DNA of 64,000 nucleotides, from NCBI GenBank assembly GCA_029851415.1, contig CM056743.1, positions 16,360,727 through 16,424,726 on the forward strand, in the 5' to 3' direction. The notes below the pieces were generated by a model. The model was not told the DNA's origin and did not search any database. It saw nothing but the letters and a program-made list of their open reading frames with translations. The stretch comes from Eretmocerus hayati (lineage: Eukaryota > Arthropoda > Insecta > Hymenoptera > Aphelinidae). Made by a program: the position numbers and the translations under genes. Of the stretch, positions 23,045-34,430 are shown piece by piece (the first letter of the stretch is position 1; the number at the start of each line of letters is the position of its first letter).

Positions 23045-26000
23045 ATGACGAGCCTACGAGATAATTGAATCTCATCAACGCACTCATAATTTTACATTAA
23101 GATTTCATATTGGAAGGGATGAACCTGTATTTTCAGGGATCTAGAATGATCATGCATCCCTTCTCGCCCATAACTTATACACGTAGCCAAGAATTTTTAC
23201 ACTCTTTTAGGAATCTCGTTATGAATGATTGTATTCTAACAATGTCACAATGAATTCGTGCGAGATAACAATCTCAGTTTGAAGTCCCACTGATTTGGGA
23301 CGGAGTTGTAAAATATTCATCTTATCATATCATTTCCTGGGATATGCATCCTGTCGAAAGTAATTTTTGAAGTTACATCCTTTGATCAAATAGAGTTCTC
23401 CACTTGTATCGATTGGATATCTCACTTTCAATCATTGAACTACTCAAGATCTCAGATGTTTAGTAAGATAGAGCGGGTGTTGGAATTCCAGTTCATCATT
23501 CAGTAGAATCCGATTCAAAGTTTGCTGAACTGACATCAACATTTACATCAAAGGTTGGAAAGTTAACGTTGATGATACTTCTTGATACTCATTATTATTT
23601 ATCACTCCTGGTCGTCAATGGTCGGTAACAAATCATTCTCATGATACGTAAGGAGCTGAGACTGTGGAGCTATTTTGATTTGATTGCCACATGTACCACC
23701 ATTAAAATTTGCAGCGTAGGCAGTGTGCGAGATGGGAATCAAGAACAGAACCTCAAAAGTCAAACATAGTTTTGATCAATTCCCGATCATCAAAGTAAAT
23801 ACAGAAATGGTAAATCTGAATTTTAAGCTACTATAATCTGGGATCTGGAACATTTGAACTTCAGTGCCAGTGTCAACCTATTTTGGAATTATCTCTCCAC
23901 ACTGCAAATTTTCCACTATCGTGGATATTTTTCCGAACAATAATCCGCTCGTGTCAAGATTCTCTGAGACTGATATCCTTGACTAAGTGAGATTGGAATG
24001 AGTAGTTTGAGTATCGAAACAATCGAGGATGGAGGAATTAGAAAAGAAAGTAAAAAGGGAGCCCAATGAAAGGCTGTTGAGAAGAGTGTGGGGTGAGAAG
24101 ATGAAGAAATGAGTCGTATGAGCCGACCGAACGGAACAAGAGCAGCTTTTGTCTTGCAGCATCTTATCGACATGAGTTTTCCCCTTGAAAACCTGTGACG
24201 CACATTTGTGGTGAGATGATGACACGGTATTGTAATATATAGATTCTCATGAGATTGGGTTACATCACCTATCTTTAAATCTTGATCGAGGATTCTTCTA
24301 AGGAAGCAAATCTTTGACGTGAGCATGATGTACCCAATATCCAGCATACTCAAATCAATCGCACCCTAAGTGAAGAATTTTCATGATACTAAAGATATTG
24401 AGGATGACCGCCTACATAAATATTTACAATTTTGTACCCATAGGTTATGTGTACGAAATTGCAACAATATATGACCCCATCGATTTAAGTTACCTCAAGG
24501 ATTATGCCTTAGTTTCCAAGGAATCTTCAAGAATGCATGTGCTTGTTGACGAATGTTTTGCTAAAATCTGAGCGCATGGATGATACTGAGCATATTAATT
24601 ATTCGGAATAATAGTAATTATGTGATCAATCTTCATATTATGTCAAAACATCGCTGAGCTTCAACAGTTCAGGATGAAAATCCAATAAGGCATGAGCGTG
24701 ATATTTGACATTCGCAGAGTTTCTGCTTGATCTCACACACATTCTACCTCGCGCGATCCAATCGATCGTTTTTGAGCGATGGCGAAATTGAAAATTCCAC
24801 TCGTTCTACGTCGTTAACGAACTCCCTTGAAAAAGTTCGTTACTGGTGTCGTACTTTCATTCTTTGACTCCATCAGTTTTATTGAATTCCGTACCCCACT
24901 TAATTGGGATCAAGCGAAAAATTTGAGTTGCTCCATGCTTATCACAATCGATCCGAGCGTTGAATTTGATTGAGAGTCATTATTCTTTGCACGAGAGAGA
25001 TGTTTGGGGACCACGTCAGTGGTTGTTCCACCTCAAACTATTTACGCAAAAGCGCATTGTAGCGATCGCCAAATTTGAAAATCCTACGCCGATGGAATTT
25101 TGGGTGGATTCCAGTGGCAAAACTATTTTTGGAGTAAAAGTTGTGATCGATGCCCAATCAAAAATTGCTCTGTATATACTGATGTATTTATTCCTGGAGC
25201 CTCTTATATCATACCAGATCCGAGTCCCAGGCTCACGTTTCGAAATGCTGCGTATCAGTTCATTGAGATTTCGGGAGGAGAATCTCACGCATCGAAAAAT
25301 CGTCACAGCTTCTCCTCACCTCCGTCCACAATTCTCACATTTTTGCCTCACTCGACTGATGAAATAGACTGATGTTAGAACTATCTCGAGCACTCTGAAG
25401 AACGACTCGAAGTTGAAATCTGAAGATGAGTTTGCGCCACGCTCACGCTCATTATCATCATAAGTCACCATCCACTACAGCCCTGAAACAATCGGCCCCG
25501 TCATTGGAGAATCATTGTTTCCAAAATTCCACTCTTGAATTTTACTTTGAAAGGTCTAGTCTCGCCAAAATCTCTCCTTTGCAATAGTTTGTATTCCCAG
25601 ATGTGTAAGGTGGAGTCGAAACGGAGCAAGAACCACCAGCAAACGTGGAAGTTGAGATGCTGTGAATAGCTTATGTACCGCTATTCACTCAAGAGGGTGC
25701 TTCTCGAGTGACACGCAGCGATGTCTTCTTGAAATAAGTGGAGCATAGAGACGTCAAATCAAAACTCGTAGCGGGAGTTTTGGTACATAGGAAGCGAAAC
25801 ATGGGAGGAAGATAGTAGAACAGGAGGTTTACTGTTGGAAAGCCAACGCTCGCTCAATTATAACTTGCCTCGCGGAGACGTGCTATGACTGTATGGTTTG
25901 AGACTAGTACTTCTTACGCTTGTATAAAATCTCAAGAGTCGTGGTAGGAGAACTCTGGAAACTTTTTCGGGACTTGAACTGAAGTTGGAGTGTGAGCCCG

Positions 26001-26360
26001 AGGTTAGAGTTGATAGTCGTGGATTTATGGGATGGGAAGAGACTGTTAACATGTATGTATATTTCTGCGAATGCAGATGGAAAATGTGTTATAAGCACGT
26101 TAGCCCTGTCACCAGAGTATATTCATTTCTTGTCAACCCGTTCACTCGAAATGTCCAATATGATGATTGAAATTTTCTTCATCGATTCCCAACAACCATT
26201 GATTCATTCTTCCCTGATACATCATAGGAATCTGAGGAGTTTTTCACTCCTTCAAACTGAAACAAGGAATGAATAAACCCGTGGGCCGAGGAGGAATGTC
26301 TAATTGTGTGGGAGAAAAAGAATGAAAACCGAAACATACTGAGAATCCTAATTGAGGTAA
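23045..26360. other. Anonymous stretch
   Basis: No supported gene. Overlapping frames at 24960-25372 are open on both strands and have no recognisable domain; frames at 23916-24353 and 25858-26276 likewise. No inverted repeats longer than about 15 bp were noticed. Confidence 0.45.
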
Positions 26361-27148
26361 AGTGTACTCAACTCGTTCCCATTAAGCCATTTTCTCAATA
26401 ACTCTGGCCCATTTCAATCCTTTTCAACGTACCTTAGCTCACTTTGGAGCTCGTCTTATGACCTTCGAAATGAGTCCAAGTATGGAGCCAAACTGTGTTG
26501 ATTCTCCCGAAAGGTGATTTTTGAGACTTCACGAAAGTGTGTACCCACTTACCTCCATAATCTAAAACAATGTAAATCGTCGATGAAGTGCATAAAATCA
26601 CTTTGATCCATCTTCATCACCGTGCAGTGGCTTTTGTAGGATTCAGCTGGCCCAAAACACTGTTTCCGACCTATTTCGATGCGGTGAACACGCTCTGAGT
26701 GGCGAAAAAAGCCATACTGGACTCTTTTCCGTGATAACCATATGGGGGCATGTTGGGTACAGTCCGCTGTCGCCGTTCTTGTTTCTCAGATCATTTCTAT
26801 GTTACGTACATGAAATCGCTCCAAATCAGAGTTTTGCAACTCTGAAAAGCGGATTTTGAAGGATTTAAGACAAGGAATCGAATGCGCTGTGGCACGTTAA
26901 GATTGATCTGAAGAAATAAATTTGCACCGGTTTTAGTGGACGCGATTTCCTCGGTGATTTCTTAGCCGTGCAAATGCGAAAAATGGAAAAATCTTTTCAA
27001 ATTCCCTGGAGAACGCAGAAACGATTCGGGGTTAATGCAAACTACGTATTTTCTCATATTTTAACATAATAAATGTGAAAAAAGTATGCGGGAAGCTCAA
27101 CGAGTGCCCATTCCTGAGATCGGCATATAGGGGCAAGTTGGGTACACT
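26361..27148. mobile_element. Mariner-like non-autonomous relic
   Basis: AGTGTACTCAACTCGTTCCC (26361) is the inverted, diverged partner of the right end GGGGCAAGTTGGGTACACT (about 27130-27148). A third copy of the terminus, CATATGGGGGCATGTTGGGTAC, lies in direct orientation at about 26739-26760. This indicates a second truncated copy or an internal subterminal repeat. TA occurs next to both ends but in slightly different register, so the Tc1/mariner assignment is inferred from terminus style. No transposase frame is present. Confidence 0.5.
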
Positions 27149-29964
27149 TATCTCATGTCATTTTTCATCATATTTTCAGCGGAATAATATAATCTGAATG
27201 TCCGAACTGTGTTTTCAAATTCCGAGAGCCCCTAGTGGTAAATGTGTCGATGAAAATTTGGTTTTGTCCAATCTGAGCAGAGTTTGAGACGGATTCTATT
27301 TTTGTTACCACTGAATATCCTCAATGCGTGGTTTTCACTTGGACTCCTTCGGAAATCTATCAGAACGGTTCTCTTGTTGATAGTCACCTCGATCGTGATC
27401 ATCAAAATTCGGATATGAACTCGAGCGGCAGATGAAACCGAAAAAGTCCCTAAGAAATGAGAATGATTTCTTCACAAGACCTGACACTGAAGCTTTTTCT
27501 TGACAGGATTATCTTCAGAGCCTGAAGCGTTTATCGTGAATCAAAGCTATGAATGGTGGGATAAGTGTTGTCGTCACAGAGTCTTACTCGCAACACTGAG
27601 ATTTGAATTTGATCAAAATTGTAGCCTTGAAACCAAACGTGATGATAAAAATCAATGCAAATAGGGAGTCATTACTGTTCGTGCAACCCAGTGTATTGCT
27701 TTCAATAATTGTTGAATCTCGTCAAAGCAGTGTGCGTGACATATTTCGAGGTTTTATTTCGATGTTCCAAAACGACGGCTTGATCACTAATTGGAAATGA
27801 GGAAATTGAATTCACTTCATCTATCTTTCGTCCAGCTCTTTGATCCTGCAGATTTGATTTCATCCCGAGAAGAATTGGATGTGAACGGTACCTCGAGGCT
27901 ACACTTTGATAGTTACTATTCGCTATGGTCAAATTGCTTGCGCGAGACATCTAGTGGCTAGCTCGTGCATTACGCCGTGGTGGGCTTCACACAGGATTCA
28001 ACAATCCCATGTCCGTGTTATCTCGGCCGCCCCGCTCTCCCTTCGCAGTGGCCACGCAACTTGCTAAGCCCACCACAGTCTGAGGTTATTTTCTGCCATT
28101 GCTGGCGCTGCAGTCTACTTTTTTATATAGCACATTCGTGACCATAGCGAATAGTATGACAGTCATCAATCAAATTGGTCACATTAATCGATTCGATAGA
28201 TTTTCTAGCAATGCTACGGACCACGTTCCATGGGACTTTAGTATGAAGAATAAAGCTCTTCATTAACTAATATTCTATTCAAATGCCATCATGATTTTTG
28301 AAATTTGACATACCTCATTGTTGCGAAATTGTTACCTCTTGCTGACTGACCTTGTTTTCTCGAATTCTGCACTTCAATCAGAAAACGAGATGGTGACATG
28401 AGTGAACCATGAATTTTTGACAATAACCATGAGTGAATTGTCCGAGATATGTTGATTCCTTATCTGTTTGCACATTCTATCCCTAGAATAAGTGAGAAAT
28501 GAGGATTTTGTTCGATTTGTTCTAAGACTTTCAGCAAGACTGCAGCACGATGGAGTAGAATGTGACCTGAAGTTCGATCCAATCTCACATTGACGTGAAT
28601 ACTCCTCAATCAAGATCAGTCAACTACGAGTCCGATGTTCCTTGGAAATCAGTACAAATCGATTGCACGGAAACTTTTTATTGAATACTCCTTAGGCCCT
28701 CGCTACACATCTGCAACAATAACTATTTTCAATGAGTTCGCTATAAATCTCGTTCAATAATAGAAAAGAATGTAAAAAATCTGAAATTCTCCTATTTGAT
28801 GGGACTAGGAATCGTAAAAATCTCTGAGCCTTTGATTTCACTGAGTATTTTCGTAACGAATTTCCACCAATCGAAAATACTTTGAAAAAGAGATAGTTTC
28901 ATCATGTATGTACTAAAAAACCAGCCATCAAAGGTTGGTTCGGGAAAAGGCACCAATACTGATGAATGGATGCTCAAGCCTCAATACCTTGTTGTGAAAA
29001 TTTTGCAGATTCCCTTCCATTTACTCGCAACTTTTGTAGAAATTTTGTGCCTATTCAACCCTCAGTTCCCTGAAGATTCCCCTTGAAATACCAAATTCTC
29101 AGTAGAATCAATGCACACTGCTTCCATTGCAGAGATAACAACCACAGATCTCACAATCAAATTGAGTGGGCAGAGATGTACATATACCTACATACTGATA
29201 CATACGTGCACAACATTTGCTGGATGATTCAATCTAAGATGCTCGTTATTCATGTATTTGAATGGAATATGCCACTTCAGTCGAGGTTCCCCACAGAAGC
29301 TACTTTCTACACCTGCTCCCAGATTTGTGACTACATTTGTTCTAGGGATATACAGGACGAGACTATGCTCATATGGAATCCATGAAATCTGTAATGCTAT
29401 ACCCGCACGTCTACTACAAACAATATCATCCCTGTTGCTGCTTAATAATTACTTGAGAATTATCTTGCCATGGGTGTTTAACGAGCGAAGTCATTAAGCC
29501 ATTCGATGGTTTTGTGTTAATGACCTGATGAAACTGATCCAGTGAAAATTCTTCCACTGATCTTCTCTCCTTTTCACACTTTCACTTTGTGCCCGTATCG
29601 TATTTGCGAGAATTTGATAAGTGGAGATTCGGAGCACAAAGATAATTATCCCGCGTCTGTATGTGGAATAATCAGTTCCCACTCAATGGGAAAATTCTTG
29701 CTTGGTGGTTCGTGCAAATTCATGTGGAGACCCTGTTTCTAGGTTTGTGAGAGAGTATCTGCTGAATGAGTATTTTTGCGTGCTGCGAAGGTGATCTCCG
29801 AGCCAGTATTACGCTCTGGACCGGGATTTTGGCTCATTCATATCTTTCACTTCCATATTCTGTTCTCTCTTCGATCATAATCAACGTGAAATTCATTTGT
29901 TGCAAGACTCCATTACTTGGAGATGATTGAAAGTGAATCGTAAGATACGCGGAGGTTAGGTTCA
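27149..29964. other. Anonymous stretch
   Basis: No supported gene. An 11-bp inverted pair GTGGTGGGCTT (27977-27987) / AAGCCCACCAC (28066-28076) brackets a GC-rich 100-bp segment and may be a tiny MITE. The remainder is AT-rich with only chance frames. Confidence 0.45.
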
Positions 29965-30099
29965 GGTGTGGAGTACACATATATGTCTATAAGGAGGTAT
30001 AGACTGCGAGTCGCGGGCTATTGCCGTGGGACTGCGTGCGAGTGAGACAGATGCATAAGAGGCAATGCTCTCTTAGGGACAATCCATTTGGACACATTT

Positions 30100-30740
30100 C
30101 GGTCGGATCGGACGAACCGAACCGATCGGAGGAACCGAACGAAACGAACGAAGCTAAAGGATCGTAAAATTTGTTTGCGTTGAGATTGAAACTCTACGTC
30201 CCGTCGTGAATAGGCGAGTGCGTGGGCCCGAGCGTTTATGGCCCCGCTCTAATTACCTACTACTGAATTGCAAAATTGTTTAAAACCGCACAAAAATGTT
30301 TGCAAATATTCAATCCATCCTTGTGCCTTCAAGACGATCTCATAGAAACTTGAATCGTGAAAATCGGTTGATATAGAGTGATTTTGTGGCTATCAAAATC
30401 ATTTATCATGAGCACACATTTGCCTTGGATAATCACTGAATATCAACCGATTTTCACGATTCAAGTTTCTATGAGATCGTCTTGAAGGCGCGAGAACGGA
30501 TTAAATATTTGCAAACATTTTTGTGGAGTTTTGAACAATTTTGCGATTTGGACGTAGGTCATTAGAGTAGGGCAATAAACTTTGGGCCCCGAGCGTTCGC
30601 CTGTTCCCAACGCGACGTGGATTTTCAGCTGCTGATCATGATCTCTCGCCACCGAGATGAAAACGGACTTGCTTCCATCGCGAAACTATGTTTGTTTTGC
30701 ATTGGAGCTGAAACTCTACGTCCCGTCGTGAATAGGCGAG
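30100..30740 (+). repeat. Palindromic module A, left copy
   Basis: The core is itself a palindrome of about 430 bp centred near 30395. CACAAAAATGTTTGCAAATATTCAATCC, CAAGACGATCTCATAGAAACTTGAATCG and AAAATCGGTTGATAT each reappear inverted within 130 bp. Its right flank (30628-30740) carries block C, starting CAGCTGCTGATCATGATCTC, which is also found on both sides of the middle copy. Its outer flank carries the GGTTCGG-rich tip. Confidence 0.8.
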
Positions 30741-30820
30741 TTTGGTGTCAAATTAGGATAACCATTCAAAACAGAGACGTACAGCAGCATTTTTCACCAA
30801 TTCAAGTCGCATTTGCTTAC

Positions 30821-30988
30821 CCGAACGCGTAGTGATAACCCAAAATCGAGAGAGCAGCTTGCCCGCGATCTTTACATCCTCCCTCAGCTTCATCCAGCGA
30901 GTCATTAACCCGTTGAATGTCAATGTCCAGTATATCAAGCGCTTGTTTCGATTTTTCGTCGTAACGCTCGGTGGGGTATTGGGAAAAT
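30821..30988 (-). CDS. Candidate internal exon, unrecognised protein
   Basis: The 168-nt segment is bounded on the minus strand by a strong acceptor (CTGATTTTTTGCAG) and a donor (GTAAGC). One frame reads throughout without a stop and is protein-like: SQYPTERYDEKSKQALDIL, then DIDIQRVNDSLDEAEGG, then CKDRGQAALSILGYHYAFG. The charged first half could form a helix. Splicing leaves one base of the preceding codon and two of the next. A second frame is also open but has poorer composition. The exon lies just inside the left module A, so the next exon would have to be in or beyond the repeat. I do not recognise the family. Confidence 0.4.
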
Positions 30989-31852
30989 CTGCAAAAAATC
31001 AGGAAATTTCTGGGACATTAATGATTTACGTTGACGCAAGAACTAAGAAGATTTTCGAGAAAAATAATAAAAATCGAAAAATTTTCGACTCTCTAATTTT
31101 GCCATTCTTCACGGCTTTGGCACTAGTATTTGGTGTTCTGACCATCGCAAAGTGTTTGCGAGTGCCAGAAGTCACTGCTAGAGTCAACAAGATAATGTCA
31201 TTTTTGACCATTATTGAGATAAGCGCATTATTGATGCGAGATCTTCTTCTGCAATCAACCATTGACTTGCACCTTCGATATGTCGATTTTCTTCCGTTAT
31301 TTTTCTTATAAGCGACCATTAACTCCGAACACGTCAACGCCGGCCTAGCAATTGTAATCTGAGCCACAAGGTGGGTTTTTAACGAATAATTATTCTTTTT
31401 CACCCATTTTTGTTCATCTACATAGCTTATGCTCGTCCACTCGCACTTCGATTAATTCGCACAATTCATGCACATGCATATGTGTCATTCTCTTCAATAT
31501 CGACAGCTTTTGGGTCGCGGGTCAGGCATTTTTTCATAACTTCAGGGACATATTGTACATGATGAAAGCAGATGGGAAGAAGAGCTATTAGACCCCGAAA
31601 GTAAACCTTACAAGTTTAGCGCCGTATCCTCGTTTTTTTTTTTAAATTCGTGAGGAATTCCAAATGTTCCAACTTCTTGATTGATTTCTCACCAGTATAG
31701 GGCTCGTTGAAAAAAATATTCAGAACACATCGACCAGCAGTTACAAATACGTAATAAATCGTAGATTGAATATGCTTTTAGCCCACTGCAAATTTGCACC
31801 ATAAAAATCATTAATCTACAAAATCAGCTAAAGACGCTGAGAACACAGTTTC
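30989..31852. other. Intron-like interior with opposing open frames
   Basis: A 160-codon plus-strand frame (30832-31311) and a 126-codon minus-strand frame (31026-31403) overlap almost entirely. The plus frame is hydrophobic and the minus frame is its basic complement. Neither contains a domain I recognise. A minus-strand acceptor-like TTGATTGCAG occurs near 31252. The sequence could be an intron or part of the same unknown minus-strand gene. Confidence 0.3.
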
Positions 31853-32107
31853 TCACGGGTGAAGTCGTTTGCAGTTGAAATATTCATGTTGTCTACCCGC
31901 AAAACTGGGCTCAGATTCGGTTTCTACCTCGAAAGATATCAATCTCTCCAAAACATTTTGGACGTATAAATTGACGTGATATCCGATAAAAAATTTTGAA
32001 ATTCGGGGTATAATAAAACCTATGGCCCGAATTGAATTTTTTCTAAAAGGAATCACTTTTTTGCAGTTATGTTCACATTTTGGTGGGTCTGAAAATATTT
32101 TCTTCAT
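31853..32107 (-). other. Open frame, 84 codons, unrecognised
   Basis: The frame ends VETESEPSFAGRQHEYFNC...LHP-stop and lies between the two better exon candidates on the same strand. No clear splice borders were found. It may be part of the same minus-strand gene, in a different frame from 32118-32432. Confidence 0.2.
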
Positions 32108-32117
32108 TTCATAAAGG

Positions 32118-32432
32118 TCAGCTTTGTTCTACTTTGATTCGTGTGTTTTGGACAATTTTTTTATTAGAGCCCACATTGACGAGAGATCGATCCAAAAATG
32201 GAATAATCGAATTTTTTGCGAAAATTCTAAGTGAAAGTATGGCGTCAAACTCGCAAAAACGGCTCTCGAGAGCTGTCCGTTGTGCTTCCCATACCCTTTC
32301 ATCAGCATCAAAAGGCGCGGCAGCGCCTTGCTGGCAAGTATATGAAAGAGAAAAACATGTAAAAAAGAGAGAGAGAGCGCGCGCAAGGCTGCCGTGCCTT
32401 ATATACGCTGAATTGGGCCGTTTTAACCTCAC
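32118..32432 (-). CDS. Candidate coding frame downstream of a TATA box
   Basis: The frame contains CQQGAAAPFDADERVWEAQR and TALESRFCEFDAILSL, coding-like in composition. It directly follows acceptor-like ACTTGCCAG (exon start 32330). Upstream in-frame sequence is hydrophobic (SLFFTCFSLSYTC), but it lies downstream of, or overlaps, a TATA box. The true start could therefore be a short first exon or an unseen one. After DAILSL the frame becomes AT-rich and probably intronic. No family recognised. The same-strand exon candidate at 30821-30988 could belong to the same gene. Confidence 0.3.
   Translation of the reverse strand: MRLKRPNSAYIRHGSLARALSLFFTCFSLSYTCQQGAAAPFDADERVWEAQRTALESRFCEFDAILSLRIFAKNSIIPFLDRSLVNVGSNKKIVQNTRIKVEQS
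32397..32408 (-). promoter_or_regulatory. TATA box (minus strand)
   Basis: GCGTATATAAGG reads on the minus strand, followed 25-45 bp downstream by GCGC and CT-repeat sequence and the open frame at 32118-32432. Upstream (higher coordinates) lies the series of seven GTAC hairpins. Confidence 0.45.
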
Positions 32433-32610
32433 GCATTTTTTCGAACTTACTTATTCCATGCTTTCCTGGGTTCAGGGGGGTCTTAATACCTCTGAGTCCG
32501 TTATTTCGGTCCTCAACAAGGATATTGGCAAGTCATTTTGCCGCTGACAGCGTTTAGTGCCGAAATATCTTGCTCACTAATTTCAACACACTCTGCCTCT
32601 AGGTGAAATC

Positions 32611-32987
32611 TGTACGCTCGTGGGACGTACATAGAGTGGCGTCGGGACATTAATCTCATACCAGGTGTACGCCTAAGCGGCGTACACTCTTATCGATCTT
32701 GGAAATCTGTACGTTTGTGGAATGTACAGAAAACAAAATCGGAAAATGATCTTATACGAGATGTACGCCTAAGCGGCGTACACTTTCATCATCATAGGAT
32801 AATTGTACGTCTGAGGACCGTACGGAAAAGTAAACTACCACTTTCTGTACGCCTGGACTGCGTACATTAGAATAAGTCATTACGTCTATAAATCTTATGA
32901 TTAATTGAATTTAACTCTCACAAACACATTGTAAATTATCATACGGGCTCGAACTCGCTTCAAGTGTACGCTCAAGGAGCGTACACT
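32611..32987. promoter_or_regulatory. Series of seven related perfect or near-perfect hairpins
   Basis: Seven short inverted repeats share the plan TGTACG-N-CGTACA. They are at 32611-32631, 32665-32687 (9-bp stem, loop TAAGC), 32707-32729, 32762-32782 (8-bp stem, same loop), 32805-32823, 32846-32866 and 32963-32987 (11-bp stem, loop AAG). Two copies are identical over GTACGCCTAAGCGGCGTAC. Spacing between the first six is about 35-55 bp; the last stands about 100 bp away. The AT-rich sequence between them is not conserved, so selection or duplication acts on the palindrome itself. They sit 200-590 bp upstream of a minus-strand TATA box. They could be dimeric transcription-factor sites, transposase-binding subterminal repeats, or small MITE-like hairpins. 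Confidence 0.65.
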
Positions 32988-33529
32988 GGATAGACTCTAC
33001 TTGCACATGCACACTTGATTTGAAGTAAACGGGGAGACCGAGGTATGGAAAATTCTACACGAATTTATAAAAAGAATGTTTTCGATATTATGAATGATGA
33101 TGAATATATCAGAGTATTTTTTTACGTGCTCAGTCGTGCTTGGTCGTGTACTAATCATTTTTACCCCGGTTGGTTACGAAAAGGTGATATTATGTACAAA
33201 TCCAGTATCAAGTCTCACTTCGAAAAAGTCAGAACATAGCCGACATTCTGTCCTGGAATTTCGCAAATTTTTCGAATACTTCTCGATAATTTGACTCCGG
33301 ACCTGATAATCGATTGAAACGGCTTCATAACGGCAGTAATGAATCCCTAACATACTACAGAACAAAAATTCACAACCAGCAGAGTGATGAATTGCGTGAG
33401 CAGCTTCCCGCGCGATGAAACATGTTCAATTTTCCCATTGCAAAATAAGAGATGTCCTTACCATGGTCACTGGCTCTCAAACACTATTCAACATCAAGAT
33501 CCGGACATTTTTCACAGTCTACTTTCCTC
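32988..33529. other. Anonymous interior stretch
   Basis: No supported gene. Short frames on both strands around 33045-33365 lack recognisable features. Confidence 0.4.
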
Positions 33530-33581
33530 TTAAAAGTAGACCGCGTATCCGGAGAAAAAAACGATCCGTTTCAAATTACGC
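33530..33581 (-). CDS. Candidate terminal exon, unrecognised
   Basis: Preceded on the minus strand by acceptor GTGATCTCACAG. It then reads RNLKRIVFFSGYAVYF and a TAA stop. It lies 172 bp beyond the donor of the candidate exon at 33753-33904 and could be the last exon of that gene, perhaps with a small exon between them. Short length makes this tentative. Confidence 0.25.
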
Positions 33582-33752
33582 CTGTGAGATCACTTTTCAT
33601 GCCAAAATTTTCTTACCGTAGCAAATGTATCCTATATCAATTAAATGGGAGCCAAACAAATCATCTCAGAAGTTCTACTGCATCTACAAAGTATGGGTTT
33701 GAGTATTACCTGTCAATTGCTCCAATTTTAGCGCGTAGGGAGCTGCTCTCAC

Positions 33753-33904
33753 CCCTGCGGCATCATAAGCTCAGATACATAACGGTACCTCAGGAAACAC
33801 TGTACTTGGACGTCAGCATCGGTCATCATGCACTTACACTCGCTTATCACATTATTTCGTCTTGAATGTGGGTCAGGAGTATCTCGACTCTGTTCAAAAT
33901 CTTC
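33753..33904 (-). CDS. Candidate exon, unrecognised protein
   Basis: The minus strand is open from just after a TGA near 33905 to a GTGAGA donor at 33752. It reads SEDFEQSRDTPDPHSRRNNV, then ISECKCMMTDADVQVQCFL, then RYRYVSELMMPQG. Composition is convincingly protein-like. The 34035-33912 segment just upstream is open in a different frame, so either a frameshift mutation or an unusual junction separates them. I recognise no domain. The piece lies inside the large foldback, between the left and middle A modules, and runs opposite to a 137-codon plus-strand frame that I regard as its shadow. Confidence 0.35.
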
Positions 33905-33911
33905 CGATCAC

Positions 33912-34035
33912 CCATGCATGGAAAATCAGAGCAAAAGTAAGTGACGCGTTCGTACGTAGCATCGATGCTGTCAGAGCCGTGGCGGGAACTACTTGAGTGG
34001 CATGGCGGATGCTGCTGCTGCTCTCTGCTGCTTTC
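33912..34035 (-). CDS. Candidate Ser-rich exon, unrecognised protein
   Basis: Minus-strand acceptor-like GGAGCTATAG is followed by ESSREQQQHPPCHSSSSRHG and SDSIDATYERVTYFCSDFPCMG, then GTGATC as a possible weak donor. The Gln/Ser/His-rich start is a low-complexity linker. The next protein-like sequence (33753-33904) starts almost immediately in another frame, which suggests a broken gene. Family unknown. Confidence 0.3.
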
Positions 34036-34430
34036 CTATAGCTCCGAAATTCGGAGCCATGATCGCATCGGCTGCTGTCGCGCGCATGGATCCAGTGCAG
34101 AGTCCCTATGAGAGAGTGTCTACGCCGATGCGGGCTTAGCTCGGGCAGATGCAGAGTCCACGAGGAGCGGAGCGGAATGCTACGATAATTTGCTTCTGCA
34201 AATGGATTTGACATTGCATAAGCGCTTCCGTAAGATCTAAGCTAAGGGTTCACGAGGTATCCTAAACTGCTTAAGCTCAAGGCAAGTTAGAGCTACCAGA
34301 GCGAGAAAACTTTTTGCTTGACAAATGTATTTTGAAAGAACCAATTGAGTACACTCAAACTGACATATACACGCCAGTATCTTCTTCAAGAAAGGTACTA
34401 ATCTAAGCAAGATTATACATGTTTATATGT

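Noticed and set aside
31026..31403. Hairy-type bHLH domain (RRRSRINNAL on the minus strand)
   Set aside because: Only a short basic stretch is similar. The helix-loop-helix that should follow is absent and the frame is the complement of a hydrophobic one.
32611..32987. CRISPR-like array
   Set aside because: Repeats are short palindromes with variable stems, spacers are irregular, and the sequence is eukaryotic.
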